A program made the translations under genes and the position numbers. Positions 8,363 through 16,875 of a stretch of 64,000 nt of DNA are shown here, piece after piece. Numbering within the stretch: position 1 is the first letter of the stretch; the number at the start of each line of letters is the position of its first letter. A model generated the notes under the pieces. That model saw nothing but the letters and a program-made list of their open reading frames with translations, had not been told where the DNA came from and did not search any database. Source of the stretch: Pseudomonadota bacterium (lineage in GTDB: Bacteria; Pseudomonadota; Gammaproteobacteria; Steroidobacterales; Steroidobacteraceae); assembly GCA_026398735.1 (NCBI GenBank), contig JAPLSH010000003.1, forward strand, positions 62,001 to 126,000. Reading direction: 5' to 3'.

Positions 8363-9146
8363 GGGTACCGGTTCCGCGATTGAGCAACTGCAAGGCCCAG
8401 AAGAACAACACCACCACACAGGCACCCATGATGATGAACGCGCGGGTCACGCTGACATCTGAAGTGCCCAGAAATCCGTATCGAAACGCGTTGACCATGT
8501 GCAGGATGGGGTTGGCCATCGAGATGTGTTGCGCCCAGTCCGGCAGCAGCGACACCGAATAGAACACACCACCAAAATAAGTGAGCGGCGTCAGCACAAA
8601 GGCTGGAATCCAGTTGATCTGGTCAAAGTTCTTGGCATAAACGGCATTGATGAAACCGGCCAGCGCGAACACTGCAGAGGTCAAAAACACTGCCGCCAGA
8701 ATGATGCCGACGTGATGCACATGCAGATGAGTGAACAGCAGCGCCACGATGGTGACCACGAGGCCCACCAACATGCCGCGAATCAGGCCGCCGCACACAT
8801 AGCCGACCACGATGATCCAGTTGGGCAGCGGCGAGACCAGCAGCTCTTCGATGTGCTTACCAAACTTGGCGCCAAAGAACGACGACACCACATTGCCGTA
8901 AGAGTTGGTGATGACCGACATCATGATGAGGCCGGGCGCCAGATAGGCGCGGTAATCAAAACCACCCATATCGCCGATGCGACGGCCAATGAGGCTACCG
9001 AAGATCACAAAATACAGGGTAGCCGTGACCGCCGAGGGGACTAGCGTCTGCGCCCAGATGCGCACAATGCGCCCATATTCACGGATGACTATGGTTCGCA
9101 GTCCGGTCATGCGGATGCTGTTGGCTGACAGTGCTTCGGTGCTCAT
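8355..9146 (-). CDS. yadH: ABC-2 type exporter permease (YadH-like)
   Basis: 263 aa with six predicted membrane helices and the ABC-2 permease layout. GKHIEELLVSPLPNWIIVVGYV is the typical coupling region, and PLTYFGGVFYSVSLLPDWAQHISMANPILHMVNAFRYG is the family hallmark near the C-terminus. It overlaps the ATPase gene upstream by 4 bp (ATGA) and pyrF downstream by 8 bp, so all three are likely translated together. It forms the membrane half of an exporter whose substrate is unknown. Confidence 0.9.
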   Translation of the reverse strand: MSTEALSANSIRMTGLRTIVIREYGRIVRIWAQTLVPSAVTATLYFVIFGSLIGRRIGDMGGFDYRAYLAPGLIMMSVITNSYGNVVSSFFGAKFGKHIEELLVSPLPNWIIVVGYVCGGLIRGMLVGLVVTIVALLFTHLHVHHVGIILAAVFLTSAVFALAGFINAVYAKNFDQINWIPAFVLTPLTYFGGVFYSVSLLPDWAQHISMANPILHMVNAFRYGFLGTSDVSVTRAFIIMGACVVVLFFWALQLLNRGTGTRD

Positions 9147-10060
9147 GGTTGGCGGTTCTCCACGAGACGCATAAACATCTCTTCCAGACGGTTGACCTTG
9201 TTGCGCAGGCTAAGCACTTCGATGCCGCCCGCAGAGAGCGCCGCAAAAATGTCGTTGAGGCCCTGATCCTTGCTGATCTCAACTTCGATGGTGTGGTCAT
9301 CAATCAGCTTGATGCCATAGCCTTCGATCACCGGTGCTTGGGTCTGCTGATCGCGCAGAGTCAGCAGGAAGCTCTCGGTTTGCAGGCGGCGCAACAGCGT
9401 ACTCATGCTGTTGTTCTCGATGATGCGACCGCCATCGATGATGGCAATGTTGCGGCAGAGGTTTTCGGCCTCTTCCAGATAATGCGTGGTGAGAATGATA
9501 GTGGTGCCCTGCTCGTTGATCTCGCGCAGGAACTCCCACATCGACCGGCGGATCTCGATGTCCACACCGGCCGTAGGCTCGTCGAGAATCAACAGGCGCG
9601 GCTCGTGCATCAGCGCACGGGCAATCATCAGACGACGCTTCATGCCGCCGGAGAGCGAGCGCGCCATGACTTTGCGCTTGTCCCAGAGCGACAGCTGCTT
9701 GAGATATTTCTCGGCGCGTTCGCGGGCCACCGCGCGTTCCACACCGTAAAAGCCGGCCTGATTGACCACGATGGTCTCGGGCGACTCGAACATGTTGAAG
9801 TTAAATTCCTGTGGCACCACGCCAATGCAGGCCTTGGCCCGCTCCAGGTCGGTATCCAGATCGTGTCCGAACACACTGACTTGCCCGGCGGACTTGGTGA
9901 CCAGCGAGGTGACGATGCCGATGAGCGTCGTCTTGCCTGCACCATTAGGTCCCAGCATCGCGAAGAAATCGCCCTGTGCGACATCCAGATCCAAGCCCTT
10001 GAGGGCCTGAACACCGTTCTTATAGGTCTTGGTAAGACCACGTACTGAGAGTGCCTGCAT
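9143..10060 (-). CDS. yadG: ABC exporter ATP-binding protein (YadG-like)
   Basis: 305 aa nucleotide-binding subunit. Walker A is LGPNGAGKTTLIG, the Q-loop lies around VVPQEFNFNMFE, the signature is RSLSGGMKRRLMIARAL, Walker B is LLILDEPTAGVDIE and the switch is LTTHYLEEAE. The C-terminal extension (about 80 aa) is usual in the DrrA/YadG group. It is the promoter-proximal gene of yadG-yadH-pyrF, with its ATG at 10060, and divergent from the BASS transporter across 86 bp. Confidence 0.92.
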   Translation of the reverse strand: MQALSVRGLTKTYKNGVQALKGLDLDVAQGDFFAMLGPNGAGKTTLIGIVTSLVTKSAGQVSVFGHDLDTDLERAKACIGVVPQEFNFNMFESPETIVVNQAGFYGVERAVARERAEKYLKQLSLWDKRKVMARSLSGGMKRRLMIARALMHEPRLLILDEPTAGVDIEIRRSMWEFLREINEQGTTIILTTHYLEEAENLCRNIAIIDGGRIIENNSMSTLLRRLQTESFLLTLRDQQTQAPVIEGYGIKLIDDHTIEVEISKDQGLNDIFAALSAGGIEVLSLRNKVNRLEEMFMRLVENRQP

Positions 10061-10146
10061 AGGGGTGTAGTCTAATTCAATTTACTGCGGTTGACGGCAC
10101 AACAGTCGACGCCGAATATCCGCCCCGCTGATTGCAAAGGCCTCCC

Positions 10147-11103
10147 ATGCGCAAAATGCTGTTCGATACCTTTCTGCTGATGCTGCTAGGCACCATCGCC
10201 GTGGCAACAGTGCTGCCAGTCAGCGGTCCGGCCGCAGGTGTCGTCAGCAACATCTCCACCGGCGGTGTGGTGCTGCTGTTCTTTCTGCATGGCGTACGCC
10301 TGCCACGCGAGAATCTGCTGGCGGCGCTGGTGCACTGGCGGCTGCACCTGCTGATCCTGTCAATTACCTTTGGCCTGTTTCCGTTGTTTGGCTTGGGGCT
10401 GGCCACAGCCCTGCCCGGTCTGTTGCCGCCACAGCTGTGGGTGGGGGTGCTATTTCTGTGCGCTTTACCGGGGACCGTGCAGTCGTGCATAGCCTTCACT
10501 TCGATGGCACGCGGCAACATCGCAGCAACCGTGGCCTCTGCGGCCGCCTCCAATCTGCTGGGCATCGTGCTCACGCCGCTGCTGATCGGACTGCTGGCTC
10601 ATGCCCATGGCAGCGGCATCTCGTTCGCGGGCGTCTGGAAAATTGTGTTGCAGTTGTTCCTGCCCTTTACCTTGGGCCATGCGCTGCGGCCTTTGCTGGG
10701 CGAATGGGCCAAGCGCCAAGGCAAGATCCTTGCGCTATGTGACCGCACCACCATCATGCTGTCGGTGTACAGCGCGTTCTCCTTGGCAGTGATCGGCGGT
10801 ATTTGGCACAGCGTGCCGCTGCCCACCTTGCTGGTACTGGTAGGCATCTGCCTGGTGATGTTGCTACTGGCTTTTGCGGGCACGCTGCTGCTGGCGCGAG
10901 CGCTGGGCTTCAACCGTGAAGATGTCATCTCCATCCAGTTGTCCGGCTCCCTCAAAAGCCTGGTCAGCGGCGTGCCGATGGCACGCGTACTGTTTACCGG
11001 GCCCGAGATCGGCGCTGCGCTGCTACCGGTTATGATTTTTCATCAGATGCAGTTAATGGTTGGCGCGTGGTTGGCGCGTCGTCACGGCGAGGACCCGAAA
11101 TGA
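10147..11103 (+). CDS. Bile acid:sodium symporter-like (BASS/SBF) transporter
   Basis: 318 aa, nearly entirely hydrophobic with about ten membrane helices. Motifs match the SBF-like group of the BASS superfamily: FFLHGVRLPRENL, LCALPGTVQSCIAFTSMARGN (the crossover region) and ISIQLSGSLKSLVSGVPMAR. Members carry organic anions, often with Na+. I chose ATG 10147 (MRKMLFDTF), which has AAAGG upstream, over an in-frame TTG at 10132. It overlaps the following HD-domain gene by ATGA, so the two are translationally coupled. The substrate is unknown. Confidence 0.85.
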   Translation: MRKMLFDTFLLMLLGTIAVATVLPVSGPAAGVVSNISTGGVVLLFFLHGVRLPRENLLAALVHWRLHLLILSITFGLFPLFGLGLATALPGLLPPQLWVGVLFLCALPGTVQSCIAFTSMARGNIAATVASAAASNLLGIVLTPLLIGLLAHAHGSGISFAGVWKIVLQLFLPFTLGHALRPLLGEWAKRQGKILALCDRTTIMLSVYSAFSLAVIGGIWHSVPLPTLLVLVGICLVMLLLAFAGTLLLARALGFNREDVISIQLSGSLKSLVSGVPMARVLFTGPEIGAALLPVMIFHQMQLMVGAWLARRHGEDPK

Positions 11104-11858
11104 AAAGCCGCAAACCCAAGATTTATGTGAGTGCAGAGCAGTGCCCGCAAGCCGGGCGCGAGCGCATGATCATGCCGCAGCCCATCGAGGTGATCGGCAA
11201 TAACGCTCGTAATCCCGAGCCAGAGTTGCTGCAGCGCATGCGCGATACCGGCGCGGTATTCATGATGGGACAGAACCCGGACCTGTGCGTCATGCCAGAG
11301 CGGCCCAAGCTGCTGGACTTTTTTCACTTCCGGTTTTCAGACATCGCCTATATGCACTTGCTGCAGTCCGCCAAGCTGGCATTGGACGGCGGCCAGGAAG
11401 AAAAAGTCGTGGTGGCCTGCCTGCTGCACGACATCGCCAATGGCGCGCTGCTGCGCAGCGATCACGGCTACTGGGGTGCGCAGATGATCGCGCCCTATGT
11501 CAGCGAAGAAATTGCCTGGGCCGTGCAACAGCACCAGGCACTGCGCTACTTCGCTGACGAGTCTGTGGGTTTCAAATACCCCGATGCTTACAACCAGTTC
11601 TTCGGAGCGGACTACAAGCCGCCCGAATACCTGTGCAAGGCGCACGAGGAGGCGCGCAATCACCGCTGGTATATGACCTCACGGTTGATCACCATTTACG
11701 ACATCTACAGCTTTCAGGAGGGCTGGGACCTAGACCCGGACCAGTTCACCGACATCATCGGCCGGCACTTTAAAGAGCCGGAAGAAGGCTTGGGCTTTGA
11801 CAACTCACCCGCCGCGCACATGTGGCGGTCGATGATCTGGCCGCATAACTTTCTGTAG
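11100..11858 (+). CDS. HD-domain protein
   Basis: 252 aa soluble protein. The core is an HD metal-dependent phosphohydrolase-like domain with the motif VVACLLHDIANG and a further His at LLRSDHGYWGAQMIAPYVSEEIAWAVQQHQALRYF. The start at 11100 is fixed by the ATGA overlap with the transporter gene, which suggests a joint function. HD proteins of this kind act on nucleotides, or on small organic phosphates and related compounds; I cannot assign a substrate. It is followed by a bidirectional terminator. Confidence 0.72.
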   Translation: MKSRKPKIYVSAEQCPQAGRERMIMPQPIEVIGNNARNPEPELLQRMRDTGAVFMMGQNPDLCVMPERPKLLDFFHFRFSDIAYMHLLQSAKLALDGGQEEKVVVACLLHDIANGALLRSDHGYWGAQMIAPYVSEEIAWAVQQHQALRYFADESVGFKYPDAYNQFFGADYKPPEYLCKAHEEARNHRWYMTSRLITIYDIYSFQEGWDLDPDQFTDIIGRHFKEPEEGLGFDNSPAAHMWRSMIWPHNFL

Positions 11859-11869
11859 TGCAATCGGCC

Positions 11870-11892
11870 GGGCCCCGCAGCACGCGGGGCCC
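11870..11892. terminator. Bidirectional hairpin terminator
   Basis: GGGCCCCGC / AGCAC loop / GCGGGGCCC is a perfect 9-bp stem placed exactly between the convergent HD-domain and FAD-oxidase genes (stops at 11858 and 11900). T-runs are short on both sides, so it may act as an mRNA end stabiliser as much as an intrinsic terminator. Confidence 0.6.
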
Positions 11893-11899
11893 TCAAACT

Positions 11900-13297
11900 T
11901 CAGAGGACCTTACCCGGGTTCATAATGCCCTTGGGGTCCATGGCGTTTTTGATGGCGCGCATCAGCGCCAGCTCTGCCGGGCTGCGCGAGTAGTGCAGAA
12001 ACTCACGCTTGAGCGAGCCGATGCCGTGCTCGGCAGACACCGAACCACGCCGCAGCGCCACCACTTCATATACAGCGCGCTCCAGATCCAGTTCCGGCAC
12101 GTCGTGGTCGGACATGCGCACTGACACATGCAGGTTGCCATCCGCAACATGCCCGAAGAACACTGCTGTCACATGCGGCCAATTGGTGGCTAACACATGA
12201 CGGATCTCACCGGCCAAGGGACCGATCTCGCCAGTGGGAACACTGACGTCGAAGCCCAGCTGCGGCCAATGCACGCCGCTGGACCATTCGCCCGGTGAGT
12301 CGCGCACGTCCCACAGCGCAGTAGCCTCGCGCTGTGACTGCGCAACGATGGCGTCTTTGACGATGCCAGCCTCCATCGCCTCGGCGATCACAGACTCATA
12401 ACGTTCCTGGTCGGTGACCGGGTCGGTGCCCATGGTTTCGATGAGCACATAAGCACCAGCACCCAAGTCCAGCGGCGGCTTGCGACCCAGACCCACGGTG
12501 CCCAGTTCGTAAAAGTCGGGCCACATCACTTCGAAGGCCGTCAGCTGCGAGGCAAAGCCCGTGCGGGCACGCTTGAGCAACTGCAACACAGCCTCATAGT
12601 CATCAACAGCCATGATGCCAGTGCAAACACTCTTGGCCTTGGGATAGAGCTTGAGCACAACCTTGGTGATGATGCCCAGCGTGCCTTCGGCGCCGATGAA
12701 CAACTGGCGCAGGTCGTAACCCGTGTTGTTCTTAATGACCTTGCGCAGCGAGTCGATGACCGTGCCATCGGCCAGTACTGCCTCGACACCCAGCACTAGA
12801 TCGCGAGCCATGCCAAAGCGCAGCACGCGATTGCCACCGGCATTGGTCGAGAGGTTGCCGCCGATCTGGCAGCTACCGCGGCCGCCCAGATCCAACGGGA
12901 AGAACAGGTCAGCCGCATCGGCGGCTTTTTGCACCGTCTCCATGGCCACACCGGCCTCGACCGTGATGGTCGCTGCAGCGGCGTCCAGCTCGACTATCTG
13001 GCGCATGCGCTCCATCGAGATACAGACACTGGGGCCGATGGGCACTGAGCCGCCGGCAAGACCGGTGCGACCACCCTGCGGCACCACTGCGATGCTGTGA
13101 TCATTGCAGTAGCGCAGCGCCAAGGAGACATGCTCGGTAGTGCGCGGCAACACCAGCGCATAGACGCCCACATCCTTGCGGCCGTGAACGCACCAATCGT
13201 GGGTGATCGTGTCGAGCAGCGCGGCATCGATGGCCTGTACGTTGTCGGCACCAAGCAGGGCCGACAGGTCGGCAACAATCTTCGAGTCCGTGGTCAT
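11900..13297 (-). CDS. FAD-binding oxidoreductase (GlcD / D-lactate-D-2-hydroxyglutarate dehydrogenase family)
   Basis: 465 aa, the standard length. The PCMH-type FAD domain shows VLPRTTEHVSLALRYC, VVPQGGRTGLAGGSVP and LDLGGRGSCQIGGNLSTNAGGNRVLRFG; the C-terminal FAD-oxidase domain ends SAEHGIGSLKREFL...AIKNAMDPKGIMNPGKVL. Such enzymes oxidise D-2-hydroxy acids and pass electrons to ETF, cytochromes or quinones. The SD-like AGGGGA precedes the ATG at 13297. No glcE/glcF or lactate permease is next to it, so the exact substrate (D-lactate, D-2-hydroxyglutarate or glycolate) stays open. Confidence 0.88.
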   Translation of the reverse strand: MTTDSKIVADLSALLGADNVQAIDAALLDTITHDWCVHGRKDVGVYALVLPRTTEHVSLALRYCNDHSIAVVPQGGRTGLAGGSVPIGPSVCISMERMRQIVELDAAAATITVEAGVAMETVQKAADAADLFFPLDLGGRGSCQIGGNLSTNAGGNRVLRFGMARDLVLGVEAVLADGTVIDSLRKVIKNNTGYDLRQLFIGAEGTLGIITKVVLKLYPKAKSVCTGIMAVDDYEAVLQLLKRARTGFASQLTAFEVMWPDFYELGTVGLGRKPPLDLGAGAYVLIETMGTDPVTDQERYESVIAEAMEAGIVKDAIVAQSQREATALWDVRDSPGEWSSGVHWPQLGFDVSVPTGEIGPLAGEIRHVLATNWPHVTAVFFGHVADGNLHVSVRMSDHDVPELDLERAVYEVVALRRGSVSAEHGIGSLKREFLHYSRSPAELALMRAIKNAMDPKGIMNPGKVL

Positions 13298-13365
13298 GGG
13301 TCCCCTGCTGCGCAGCCTGCGCATCTTATGTGCAAGGCGCAGATGATACCCAATGCGCCGCCTTA

Positions 13366-16300
13366 TCAGTGGGTACCGAGTCGACGGTAATACTCGGCGA
13401 CATCATCGGCACGCTCGGGCGCTTGTGCACCCCGCGGAACAGCCCTCGTCCCAGCCGGCTGGGTGGCTTTTGCGGCGCGCAACGCGGCCAGCTCGACCTG
13501 ATTGAGCAGCGCCGTCATACGTGAATATTCCCCGGCCATCGGATCACGGCCGCCGCGGCCGATACGCTGTGTCAGCTCGCGCAGCGCATCGCGATCAGCC
13601 TCAGACAGGGCCTCGCCGGGCAAGCGTTCACCCAATTCGCGCAGGCGACCGGCAATGCGTGCGCCATCGCCGCCATTCCAGCCGCGACCACGGTCCATGC
13701 CACCTCCATCGCGCTGGCCACCGCCGCGCTGGCCGCCCTGCTGAGCGCCGGCTTGGTTTGCGGACCGGTCTCCTTGCTGGCCGCCCTGCTGAGCGCCGGC
13801 TTGGTTTGCGGACCGGTCTCCTTGCTGGCCGCCCGCTTGGTTTGCCGGCTGAGAGCCTTGCTCACCGGCTTGCTGCAGTGCGCGCCGCAATTGCCCAAGC
13901 TCCGCCAGCAACTCATCGGGCTTTGCCGACCCTGCGCCTTGGCTCCCTTCGCCCGCCTCGGCGGCGGCCATCTGCCCCGCTTCGGCCAATTGCTGCTGCA
14001 AGCCTTGCAACGCCTCGCCGATCAGCGGTTCGCGCGCCAGCGCCGACTCGCCTCGACCACGGTCGATTTCCTGTGCGCTGCGCGCGATGCGCGCCAGCGT
14101 GGACTGCTCTTCGAGCTGGCGCAGTGCCTCGTCAACCTTGGCGGCTGCACGAGGTGTTTGTGCTTTGCCCTTTTGTCGCGATGCCTGCATCTGCCCTTGC
14201 AGTGCTTCCAACTGCGACTGCAGCGCGCGCTTGCGCTCTGCCAATCGATTGGCATCGTCGAAACGCAAACTGCGATTGCCCTTCATCGCTTCACGCAGGG
14301 CCTCTTCACTACGCTGTTGCTCACGCAGCACAGCATCGGCATCGCGAGCCAATGAGCTATAACGCTCGCCAGCAGCCTGCTGACGACCGCGGTCCAGCCT
14401 CTCTAGCGCCTGGGTGAGGTGCTGTTCTGCTCCCGGGCGCCCCTCACGCATCGCCCGGATGGCTTGATCCAATTGCGCAGCGGCATCGCGCGCCGCATCG
14501 GCAGATTGCTGCTGAGCACCGCGCTGCTGTTGGTTGCCTTGTTGCTGGTTGCCTTGCTGCTGGCCACCCTGCTGTTGACCGCTTTGCTGTTGACCGCCCT
14601 GCTGCTGACCACCTTGCTGTTGGCCCCGTTGCTGGCCCGACTGCTGCTGTGCCAGCTGCTGCAACTGCTGGCGCAGCGCTTCAGCCTCACGACGCAGCTG
14701 TTCCTGCTGCCAACGCTGCGCTTCGGGAGGCTGTGTGCGCTGTGCCTGCTCTCGCGCCAATTGTTCCTGACGACGCGCGAGCTCACGCAAGCGACGCACC
14801 GCGTCGTCTTCGGCGGCGCTGGCTGCCGGACTGCCAGGGCTCTGTGACTCCGTCTCGTACTGGTTCTTCTCCAGATCCATTTCCAGCGCTGTCATCTCCG
14901 CGACATCGCGACTGGCTTGTCCGCCGCCACCACCGCCACCGCCGCGCGCGCCCGACTGCTGTGCAACCTGAATGTCGCGGAACGTTGCTTCGGCGCGCAG
15001 CAGATGCTGCAACGCACGTTGCTCATCAGAGACTGCTTGCTGCAGCTGGCGCTTAGCCAGATTCTCGGCAGCCGGCTTCATCGCCTTAGCAGCTTCATTG
15101 AGTTGGGTGACAAATCGGGTGACGTTGTCATCACCGCCGACCAGTTCACGCGCACTGGCGCGCTCTACCAGGCTCTGCGCCTGTTCCGCCAGCGTCTTCT
15201 GCAAGTCCGATAGCAGCGTGGCGTTGTCCTGCACGCGACCGTTGTCCTGCGTGCCGTTCTCTACCGTGCGCGACAGATTAAAGGTCGCCATCAGGATTTC
15301 GCGCTGCCGGTCGGAGATGCGCCCTTCCTGCTCTCCACCGCCGCCACCGCCGCCACCACCACCGGCAGCTTGCGACTGCGTATAGCGACGGTCAAAAGGC
15401 TGCACTTGAATGAGGAATAAATCAGTTTGCACAGTGGAGTGATGATCGCGGGCGACTGCGTAATAGCTGATGACATCGCCCGGCTCTAATGCCAGCGCAG
15501 GCGATTGACGCAATTCTTCTAAGCGCAGCAGCACCAGATTGCTGGCATCACCACCGCGCGGATCGAGCTTTTGAGTGCGCCATTCGCCGCCATTGACCGC
15601 ATAACGCAACTCCAGAGCTTCGAGCCTAAAGTCATCGCGCGCGCGCACCGCTACTGGCACTTCTTCAATACTGCTGGCTTGATAGTCCCGACCGGGACGA
15701 CGGATCTCGACAGTGGGTTTCTCGTCAGGCACGACATCAATGCGATAGCTGTCGCTGAGCGCAACAGACTCGCCTTCAACATTGGCGGCGAGTCGATAGC
15801 GTGTCGTGCGCTCTCCAACCACCAACTCACCCCGACCTGTCACGCCTTGCTGGGTCATGGCCTGGGCTTGCTCATCGATGACCAATTGCGGCTGCTGCAA
15901 AGGCACATCCGTTCGCAATTCGATGCGTACACGCGTACCGGCCACCGCACTGATGTCACCACCTACCTCCTGCACACGCGGCGGTAAACCAGTCCATGCC
16001 GGATAGGTGTAGGTCAGACGCAATGCCGCAATCTGCGGCAAATCGACTACTTGAATGCTGTGCTCCGCACTGCGCACCTCACCGGCCGTGACGTAGTAGC
16101 GAGCGGCCTCGCGCACTCCATACAGCGTGTAATCGAGATGGCCTTCCGTGGCTCGCATCGGCACGCTTTCCCAGTCACCCTCGCCAAACTGCACATGAAG
16201 TTGCGCCTCAGTGGCAGCAAAGCCTACGGGCGAGGCCTGTACTTGCAGATCGTTATTGCGGCGCACTCGACTGTTGCCGGGCTTGATGTCGATGCGACGC

Positions 16301-16875
16301 TGCGCCAGCGGCAAGACGCGCTGAGGGGCCGGAGCGCCCCACCACAAACTGCGCGCGGCAGCGCCCCAATCAGAGCCGCGCCACGCCAACAGCCCGGCAA
16401 ATAGGACCAGCAGTGCCACTGAAGCAGCACCGGGCAGCCAGGCGGCACGTTCCAGACGCTGCTGATCAAGCGGCGCTTCGTCGGTACGCGCCAAGGCATC
16501 GGCGGCCAGCAAGCCGAGCAAGGGTGAAGCCTCGCCCTGCGCCACGCGTCGACGCTGATCCAGATAAGTGAGCAATCGTCCCTGCTGCAAAGGCAGGCTG
16601 CGTTCGAGCTCCTGTGCTCCCTCATCACGACGCAATGCTCGAAGTGGCCGCCACGCAAATCGCCACGCCAACCCAACAGCCAGCAACAGCAACACGCAAC
16701 GCGCGATCAAGCGCCAAGGCCAAGCCACACCGGCATGCAGCAACACTGCAGCACTCAGCAGCGTCACTGCTAACAGCGCAGCTGCCAGGGCTAAGGCTGT
16801 GCGTGCGCCGGCCCTCCAGCGTAACCGCTGTTGCCACCGGGCAATCAACTCATCCAGGCGCTGCGCTGCGTTCAC
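13366..16875 (-). CDS. Large DUF4175-type membrane protein of the MoxR operon
   Basis: 1169 aa from a GTG at 16875, whose GTGA overlaps the stop of the BatA-like gene. The N-terminal 70 residues give two membrane helices and a third lies near residues 145-165 (LVLFAGLLAWRGS). Then comes a beta-rich, Ig-like extracytoplasmic region (about 190-470) and a very long coiled-coil/low-complexity part with Gln-Gly runs (QQQGGQQQSGQQ) and a perfect 16-residue tandem repeat. It resembles DUF4175 proteins that accompany MoxR/BatA operons. Function unknown; an envelope-stress or protein-assembly role is an inference from the neighbours. Confidence 0.8.
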   Translation of the reverse strand: MNAAQRLDELIARWQQRLRWRAGARTALALAAALLAVTLLSAAVLLHAGVAWPWRLIARCVLLLLAVGLAWRFAWRPLRALRRDEGAQELERSLPLQQGRLLTYLDQRRRVAQGEASPLLGLLAADALARTDEAPLDQQRLERAAWLPGAASVALLVLFAGLLAWRGSDWGAAARSLWWGAPAPQRVLPLAQRRIDIKPGNSRVRRNNDLQVQASPVGFAATEAQLHVQFGEGDWESVPMRATEGHLDYTLYGVREAARYYVTAGEVRSAEHSIQVVDLPQIAALRLTYTYPAWTGLPPRVQEVGGDISAVAGTRVRIELRTDVPLQQPQLVIDEQAQAMTQQGVTGRGELVVGERTTRYRLAANVEGESVALSDSYRIDVVPDEKPTVEIRRPGRDYQASSIEEVPVAVRARDDFRLEALELRYAVNGGEWRTQKLDPRGGDASNLVLLRLEELRQSPALALEPGDVISYYAVARDHHSTVQTDLFLIQVQPFDRRYTQSQAAGGGGGGGGGGEQEGRISDRQREILMATFNLSRTVENGTQDNGRVQDNATLLSDLQKTLAEQAQSLVERASARELVGGDDNVTRFVTQLNEAAKAMKPAAENLAKRQLQQAVSDEQRALQHLLRAEATFRDIQVAQQSGARGGGGGGGGQASRDVAEMTALEMDLEKNQYETESQSPGSPAASAAEDDAVRRLRELARRQEQLAREQAQRTQPPEAQRWQQEQLRREAEALRQQLQQLAQQQSGQQRGQQQGGQQQGGQQQSGQQQGGQQQGNQQQGNQQQRGAQQQSADAARDAAAQLDQAIRAMREGRPGAEQHLTQALERLDRGRQQAAGERYSSLARDADAVLREQQRSEEALREAMKGNRSLRFDDANRLAERKRALQSQLEALQGQMQASRQKGKAQTPRAAAKVDEALRQLEEQSTLARIARSAQEIDRGRGESALAREPLIGEALQGLQQQLAEAGQMAAAEAGEGSQGAGSAKPDELLAELGQLRRALQQAGEQGSQPANQAGGQQGDRSANQAGAQQGGQQGDRSANQAGAQQGGQRGGGQRDGGGMDRGRGWNGGDGARIAGRLRELGERLPGEALSEADRDALRELTQRIGRGGRDPMAGEYSRMTALLNQVELAALRAAKATQPAGTRAVPRGAQAPERADDVAEYYRRLGTH
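13738..13833. repeat. Two perfect 48-bp tandem repeats inside the DUF4175 gene
   Basis: The unit 13738-13785 is repeated without a mismatch at 13786-13833, in frame, encoding a duplicated 16-residue Gly/Gln/Asn-rich segment (contains GDRSANQAGAQQ). Partial copies lie on both sides, so copy number probably varies between strains. Confidence 0.9.

Noticed and set aside
9131-10048. 305-codon plus-strand frame opposite yadG
   Set aside because: Antisense shadow of a clear ABC ATPase gene; His/Gln-rich translation with no domain.
13738-14650. Possible CRISPR-like or minisatellite array
   Set aside because: The repeats are in frame and coding within the DUF4175 gene, with no spacer structure and no cas genes.
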